From: CAZFCK01 sp964517355
GTDB lineage: Bacteria > Desulfobacterota > Desulfovibrionia > Desulfovibrionales > Desulfovibrionaceae
Reading direction: 5' to 3'
Length of the DNA stretch: 9,240 bases
Assembly (NCBI GenBank): GCA_964517355.1
Contig: CAZFCK010000197.1
Coordinates: 1-9,240 of the forward strand
Shown: piece after piece, positions 6,084-9,240 of the stretch
Numbering within the stretch: position 1 is the first letter of the stretch
Layout of the letters: each line of letters starts with the position of its first letter
Notes under the pieces: model-generated
What the model was told of the DNA's origin: nothing
What the model saw: only the letters and a program-made list of their open reading frames with translations
Database searches by the model: none
Translations under genes and position numbers: made by a program

Positions 6084-7127
6084 ATGAAAATACGAAATAT
6101 TCTTCTCAAGGAACTTCATCCAGTCTATGATTTGTATCGCATACGGCTTCTCAAGGTCTTTATGCTTGTTCTGTTGCCGCTCCTGACTCTTGAGTCTGTG
6201 GTGCTCGTATACGAGGGGCTTTATCTTGGAGCGATCCTTGAGATAATGATGTTGACATTTATAGTGTGTTTTTTCGGAATGCTGTGGAAGAAACCCCATT
6301 ATTTTGGGAATGCGTTCGTCATTTTTTCTTGTGCGCTTTGTTTTGTTTCATGTGTTTTTTATATTGAATATGTTGAGTTGCTCATTTTCTATATTGCGTT
6401 TCCAACATTTTATATTTATTTCCTCGGTGTAAGAAAGGGACTTTTCATTATAGGCATCCTCGTTGCTCTGCTTGCCGCCTCGGCACTGCATTTTCGTATC
6501 GTCAACAACACGTTGCCCTGGCCGGTGGATACGTTGATGGCCACAAGCATGGCCTTTTTTTATGTCTGTCTGCTCACCACGGCCTACGAAAAAACGAACT
6601 CTCTGCTGTTGGGCAGCTTGAAGCAAAAAGCGGAGATAGACGACTTAACCAATATCTATAACAGAAGAACTTTTTTTGATCTCTTTCAGCATGAATTGGA
6701 AAGGGCAAAGCGCAACGCCCTTTCTTTGACTTTGCTTATACTCGATGTGGACCATTTCAAAAGCATCAACGACAACCACGGCCACCACGTTGGGGATGCG
6801 ACGTTGCGCAGCATCGCGCAACGTTGTTCGCAGTCTCTGCGTAAAAGCGACATCATCGGACGTATCGGCGGCGAGGAATTGGCCTGTCTGCTTTTGGATA
6901 CAAATGGCGGCGCAGCCGCCATTGTGGCGGAAAAATTGCGTGGAGTCATTGCTGAACCGGGCGAGGGCGAGCTTCCGCATTGCACGGTCAGCATCGGAAT
7001 GACCGCTTATCGCCTTGATGACACCGTGACGGAGATGTACAAAAGGGCGGATGCCGCACTGTACGCGGCGAAGACGGCGGGCCGGAATCGCGTGATGGAT
7101 TCGAGCCAATTCGCGTATGTTTCCTGA
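6084..7127 (+). CDS. Membrane diguanylate cyclase (GGDEF family, GGEEL signature)
   Basis: Predicted to make c-di-GMP from two GTP at the inner membrane. From the ATG at 6084 it has 347 residues. About six hydrophobic helices (24-43, 47-67, 74-93, 97-114, 119-136, 148-167) form a MASE-like sensor of no family I can name. The GGDEF domain starts at DDLTNIYNRR (186-195). Further motifs are LDVDHFKSINDNHGHHVGD (metal and GTP site), the product-inhibition I-site RKSD at 253-256, exactly five residues before GGEEL at 262-266, and a C-terminal YAAKTAGRNRV. The E-E-L variant of the signature keeps the acidic residues, so activity is likely. The frame is open back to a TTG at 6036 (in-frame stop at 6027-6029). 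That start would add 16 residues of non-hydrophobic sequence after a weak AGG. Neither start has a good ribosome site, so the start is uncertain. The helix-coding part is noticeably AT-rich relative to its neighbours. It opposes the phosphodiesterase encoded upstream. Confidence 0.92.
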   Translation: MKIRNILLKELHPVYDLYRIRLLKVFMLVLLPLLTLESVVLVYEGLYLGAILEIMMLTFIVCFFGMLWKKPHYFGNAFVIFSCALCFVSCVFYIEYVELLIFYIAFPTFYIYFLGVRKGLFIIGILVALLAASALHFRIVNNTLPWPVDTLMATSMAFFYVCLLTTAYEKTNSLLLGSLKQKAEIDDLTNIYNRRTFFDLFQHELERAKRNALSLTLLILDVDHFKSINDNHGHHVGDATLRSIAQRCSQSLRKSDIIGRIGGEELACLLLDTNGGAAAIVAEKLRGVIAEPGEGELPHCTVSIGMTAYRLDDTVTEMYKRADAALYAAKTAGRNRVMDSSQFAYVS

Positions 7128-7146
7128 ATCCAACCTGGACTGTCAG

Positions 7147-7165
7147 AACGGCGCTTTCGTTTTTT
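7147..7165 (+). terminator. Weak candidate terminator after the cyclase
   Basis: AACG at 7147-7150 pairs with CGTT at 7158-7161, followed by T residues to 7165. A second T8 run follows at 7172-7179, flanked by AACGT and ACGTT (7166-7170, 7183-7187). The stems are only four and five pairs, so termination efficiency is doubtful. The position just after a stop codon is what gives it some support. Confidence 0.3.
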
Positions 7166-7281
7166 AACGTGTTTTTTTTGTAACGTTTCCCCCTCCATAA
7201 AACCCCGGCGGCCTGTTTTTCATAATGCCGTCAGGACGATACCCGTACAGTGGAAAAATGCGCGGATCGAATTTAGAACAC

Positions 7282-7310
7282 TTGACCTAAGTCGGTCGAA
7301 TGATTATTAG
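7282..7310 (+). promoter_or_regulatory. Probable sigma-70 promoter with internal palindrome (TetR operator candidate)
   Basis: TTGACC (7282-7287) resembles a -35 box and TATTAG (7305-7310) a -10 box, with an ideal 17-base spacer. Inside the promoter lies GACC-N6-GGTC (7284-7297), and overlapping it ACTT-N5-AAGT (7280-7292). A dyad between -35 and -10 is the classic place for autorepression by the TetR-family protein encoded just downstream. The arms are short, so operator identity is inference. Confidence 0.45.
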
Positions 7311-7341
7311 GGGTGCAGCACCGCATTCATGGGAGGGCCAC

Positions 7342-7998
7342 GTGCCGAAATACGCAAGCAGCGAACAAACATATGACGCCTTGATCGAAGCGGCCGGGGA
7401 ACTGGCGGCTGACAAGGGGTTTGCGAACGTCTCCACCCGCGCCATAGCGGCCAAGGCCGGCGCCAACATCAGCAGCATCCATTATCATTTCGGCGGCAAG
7501 GAGGGGTTGTTCGAGGCTGTGGTGCGGCGCATCAGCGATCACATCAACAACAATTCCTATGAGCAGGTCATAAAAAAGTTCGAGGGCGAGCTGGATACGC
7601 CCCTCGGTCAGGCAAAGGCGGTAGCCGCCATCATGCAGCGGCATATCGACGGTTTTTTCGACAAGGACAAACCCTGGTGGTACGCCAAGGTGATTTATCA
7701 GTCATTGCAGTATGATAACCATATCTATGAGGTTGTTAACCGCGAATTTGTCGAGCCCATGAGCAACGCCATTTATGGATTGCTGGAAAAGATAATCCCC
7801 GGAATGAGCGTTGAAGACAAAGTTCTCTATAATATCATGACGGTCTCCTTTTGCGCCATGCATTCCAACTACAGGATTCCAATTCTACATTCGCTGGGAT
7901 GTACGGAGTACAGCGACGGGTATGTTGAAAAACTGAAAAACATTGCAACAAGAGTTGTACAGCAAGCCTTGGGACTTCCTGTCTATCTTGGAGAATGA
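7342..7998 (+). CDS. TetR/AcrR-family transcriptional repressor
   Basis: A 218-residue protein starting at GTG 7342. GGGAGG at 7331-7336 is spaced five bases before this GTG. The upstream in-frame ATG at 7300 lies between the candidate -35 and -10 boxes, so it would not be in the mRNA. Residues 9-55 are a TetR N-terminal DNA-binding domain: ALIEAAGELAADKGFANVST leads into the helix-turn-helix TRAIAAKAGANISSIHYHFGGKEGLF. The C-terminal part is helical and resembles, with moderate confidence, the CerR/DUF1956 type (E. coli CecR/YbiH), a group that neighbours HlyD-type efflux genes. It probably binds an efflux substrate and controls its own promoter plus the downstream adaptor gene, with which it overlaps or nearly abuts. 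Confidence 0.92.
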   Translation: MPKYASSEQTYDALIEAAGELAADKGFANVSTRAIAAKAGANISSIHYHFGGKEGLFEAVVRRISDHINNNSYEQVIKKFEGELDTPLGQAKAVAAIMQRHIDGFFDKDKPWWYAKVIYQSLQYDNHIYEVVNREFVEPMSNAIYGLLEKIIPGMSVEDKVLYNIMTVSFCAMHSNYRIPILHSLGCTEYSDGYVEKLKNIATRVVQQALGLPVYLGE

Positions 7999-8000
7999 TT

Positions 8001-9176
8001 ATGAAATGCACATCGAAAAAATGCCGGTGCGTGATTTTTGGCGTTGTCTTTCTGGTGGTGGCGGTTTTTTCGGCCATTGAATTTCTGCCCATGGGGTTTG
8101 CGAAAAACCTTATTGAACAGGCGGAAAGCCTGGGCCAGCCTCCCGCCCTTGAGCCCGTGGCTCCGCGTCCCATCTCCCTCTATTCCGTGGGGCGGGAGCA
8201 AATAAAAGGGAGCAGGGCGTATCCCGGAGTCGCCACGTCGAGCAACGAGGTGGATCTGGCGTTTCGCGTTGCCGGTCCGTTGATCGCCGTGAACGTCGGA
8301 CCCGGTTCCGTGGTCGAGAAGGGGCAGGCCCTGATGCAGATAGACCCCCGTGACTTTGAGGACAACATCGCGGTGCTCGAGGCGCAGCTGATCGGCGCAA
8401 AGGCGGCGTATGAGGATGCGAGACTCGATTTCGAGCGCATTCAGCCGCTCAGGCAAAAAAGCGTGGTTTCCCAATCGGACTATGACAAGGCCAAGAGCCT
8501 GTTCGACAGCGCGGCGTCCACAGTGAAAAACGTCGAGGCGCAGCTCCGCATAGCGCGGCATCGCCTTGAAGACACCTCCTTGCGCGCGCCTTTCGACGGT
8601 ATTGTCACTGCGCAATTGCTGGAGAATCACGAAATGGTGCAAGCGGGGCAGAAGGCCTTGAAGCTGCACGATATTTCACAGGTGGAAATACACGTAAACA
8701 TACCGGAAAACGAATTGTGCCATTATAATCTGCACAATGAGCATCAGGTCCAGGTGACGTTTCCCGCCGTCCCGGCGCAGTCGTATCCCGCGCGGTTGAG
8801 TGAATGGAGCGCCGAAGCCGACCCCCTGACCCGGACCTACGAGGTCACGTTTACGCTGCCCGCCCCCAAAGGGGTGAACATCCTTCCAGGGATGACGGCC
8901 GAAGTGTATTGGCAGACCTCTGAAGGGGGCAATGCGCCTCTTTCGATTCCGGCCTCGGCCGTGGCGTCCAACAAAGAGGGTGACTCCATAGTCTGGGTCT
9001 ATCACGCGGCCACGTGCGAGGCGTCGCCCAGGGTGATCAAGACCGGCGAGCTGCTTAACGGTTCGCATCTCAATGTGCTGCAAGGCCTCAAGGAAGGAGA
9101 GGTCATTGTCGCGGCCGGAGTCGATTTCGTCACGCCGGGCATGAAACTCAGGCCGTTGGAAGGCGGCGGCGATTAG
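8001..9176 (+). CDS. RND efflux periplasmic adaptor (HlyD/AcrA-type membrane fusion protein)
   Basis: Bridges an inner-membrane pump to an outer-membrane channel. The ATG at 8001 gives 391 residues and is favoured because GGAG at 7990-7993 lies seven bases upstream. An in-frame ATG at 7995 overlaps the repressor's stop (ATGA) but is too close to that GGAG. A membrane anchor or uncleaved signal spans about 10-28, with no clear lipobox although Cys3, Cys8 and Cys10 precede it. The first lipoyl half is near 89-118 (FRVAGPLIAVNVGPGSVVEKG), an alpha-helical hairpin spans about 119-190, and the second lipoyl half starts at LRAPFDGIV (194-202). A beta-barrel (about 226-310) and a membrane-proximal domain follow. 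Length and domain order are normal for the family. The cognate pump and TolC-like channel are not in the window. The stop codon TAG coincides with the first three bases of the third repeat copy. Confidence 0.94.
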   Translation: MKCTSKKCRCVIFGVVFLVVAVFSAIEFLPMGFAKNLIEQAESLGQPPALEPVAPRPISLYSVGREQIKGSRAYPGVATSSNEVDLAFRVAGPLIAVNVGPGSVVEKGQALMQIDPRDFEDNIAVLEAQLIGAKAAYEDARLDFERIQPLRQKSVVSQSDYDKAKSLFDSAASTVKNVEAQLRIARHRLEDTSLRAPFDGIVTAQLLENHEMVQAGQKALKLHDISQVEIHVNIPENELCHYNLHNEHQVQVTFPAVPAQSYPARLSEWSAEADPLTRTYEVTFTLPAPKGVNILPGMTAEVYWQTSEGGNAPLSIPASAVASNKEGDSIVWVYHAATCEASPRVIKTGELLNGSHLNVLQGLKEGEVIVAAGVDFVTPGMKLRPLEGGGD

Positions 9177-9240
9177 CGCATTTTCGCCTTGAAACAAAGC
9201 TCTCCCCTGAAACAATTTCCAATTGTTCCAGGGAAATGCA
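9174..9240 (+). repeat. Dispersed intergenic repeat, copy 3 (may continue past window end)
   Basis: Identical to 5553-5619 at 65 of 67 positions, in the same orientation, and inverted relative to 1-54. Similarity begins at the TAG that ends the adaptor gene and runs to the last base of the window, so the right boundary is unknown. The central AACAATT-tcc-AATTGTT palindrome and its CCCTG/CAGGG extension are intact. The small arm has one substitution (CAAAGC). Confidence 0.92.

Noticed and set aside
7300..7341. N-terminal extension of the repressor from ATG 7300
   Set aside because: That ATG lies between the candidate -35 and -10 boxes and has no ribosome site, while GTG 7342 has a well placed GGGAGG.
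1..9240. Repeats as ends of a composite transposon or as a CRISPR array
   Set aside because: No transposase, no terminal target-site duplication visible, and only three widely spaced copies with no spacers.

Overview
The window looks like chromosomal DNA of a Desulfovibrionaceae-type sulfate reducer or a close deltaproteobacterial relative. That is an inference from protein style: a periplasmic-sensor histidine kinase with many PAS domains, an HD-GYP response regulator, and moderately GC-rich codon use. No marker gene fixes the taxon. All five to six genes lie on the plus strand, and the window opens and closes inside copies of one dispersed intergenic repeat.

Layout. (1) 1-324: a partial inverted repeat copy, a strong intrinsic terminator that probably ends a gene upstream of the window, and the leader of the first operon. 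(2) 325-5463: a tightly overlapping three-gene signalling operon. It encodes a 1218-residue membrane sensor kinase (solute-binding-like sensor, one membrane helix, five PAS domains, kinase core), a single-domain receiver, and a receiver fused to an HD-GYP c-di-GMP phosphodiesterase. (3) 5464-6083: about 600 bases without a convincing gene. It carries the second repeat copy, a separate 35-nt hairpin and a GC-rich, possibly structured leader. (4) 6084-7127: a six-helix membrane diguanylate cyclase (GGEEL signature, intact RxxD inhibitory site). (5) 7128-7341: an intergenic region with T-rich stretches and a probable promoter/operator. (6) 7342-9176: a TetR-family repressor overlapping or abutting an RND-type efflux periplasmic adaptor. 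(7) 9174-9240: the third repeat copy, whose first three bases are the adaptor's stop codon.

How it may work together. The kinase probably senses a small periplasmic solute and passes phosphate to one or both receivers. One receiver would switch on c-di-GMP breakdown, while the separately transcribed membrane cyclase makes c-di-GMP. The TetR/adaptor pair looks like an autoregulated drug or solute efflux unit, functionally separate. Its inner-membrane pump and outer-membrane channel are not in view and may follow the third repeat.

The least explained content is the repeat family. Its stems are better paired, through G-U wobbles, when read as RNA in one particular orientation. The long leader before the cyclase is also unexplained.
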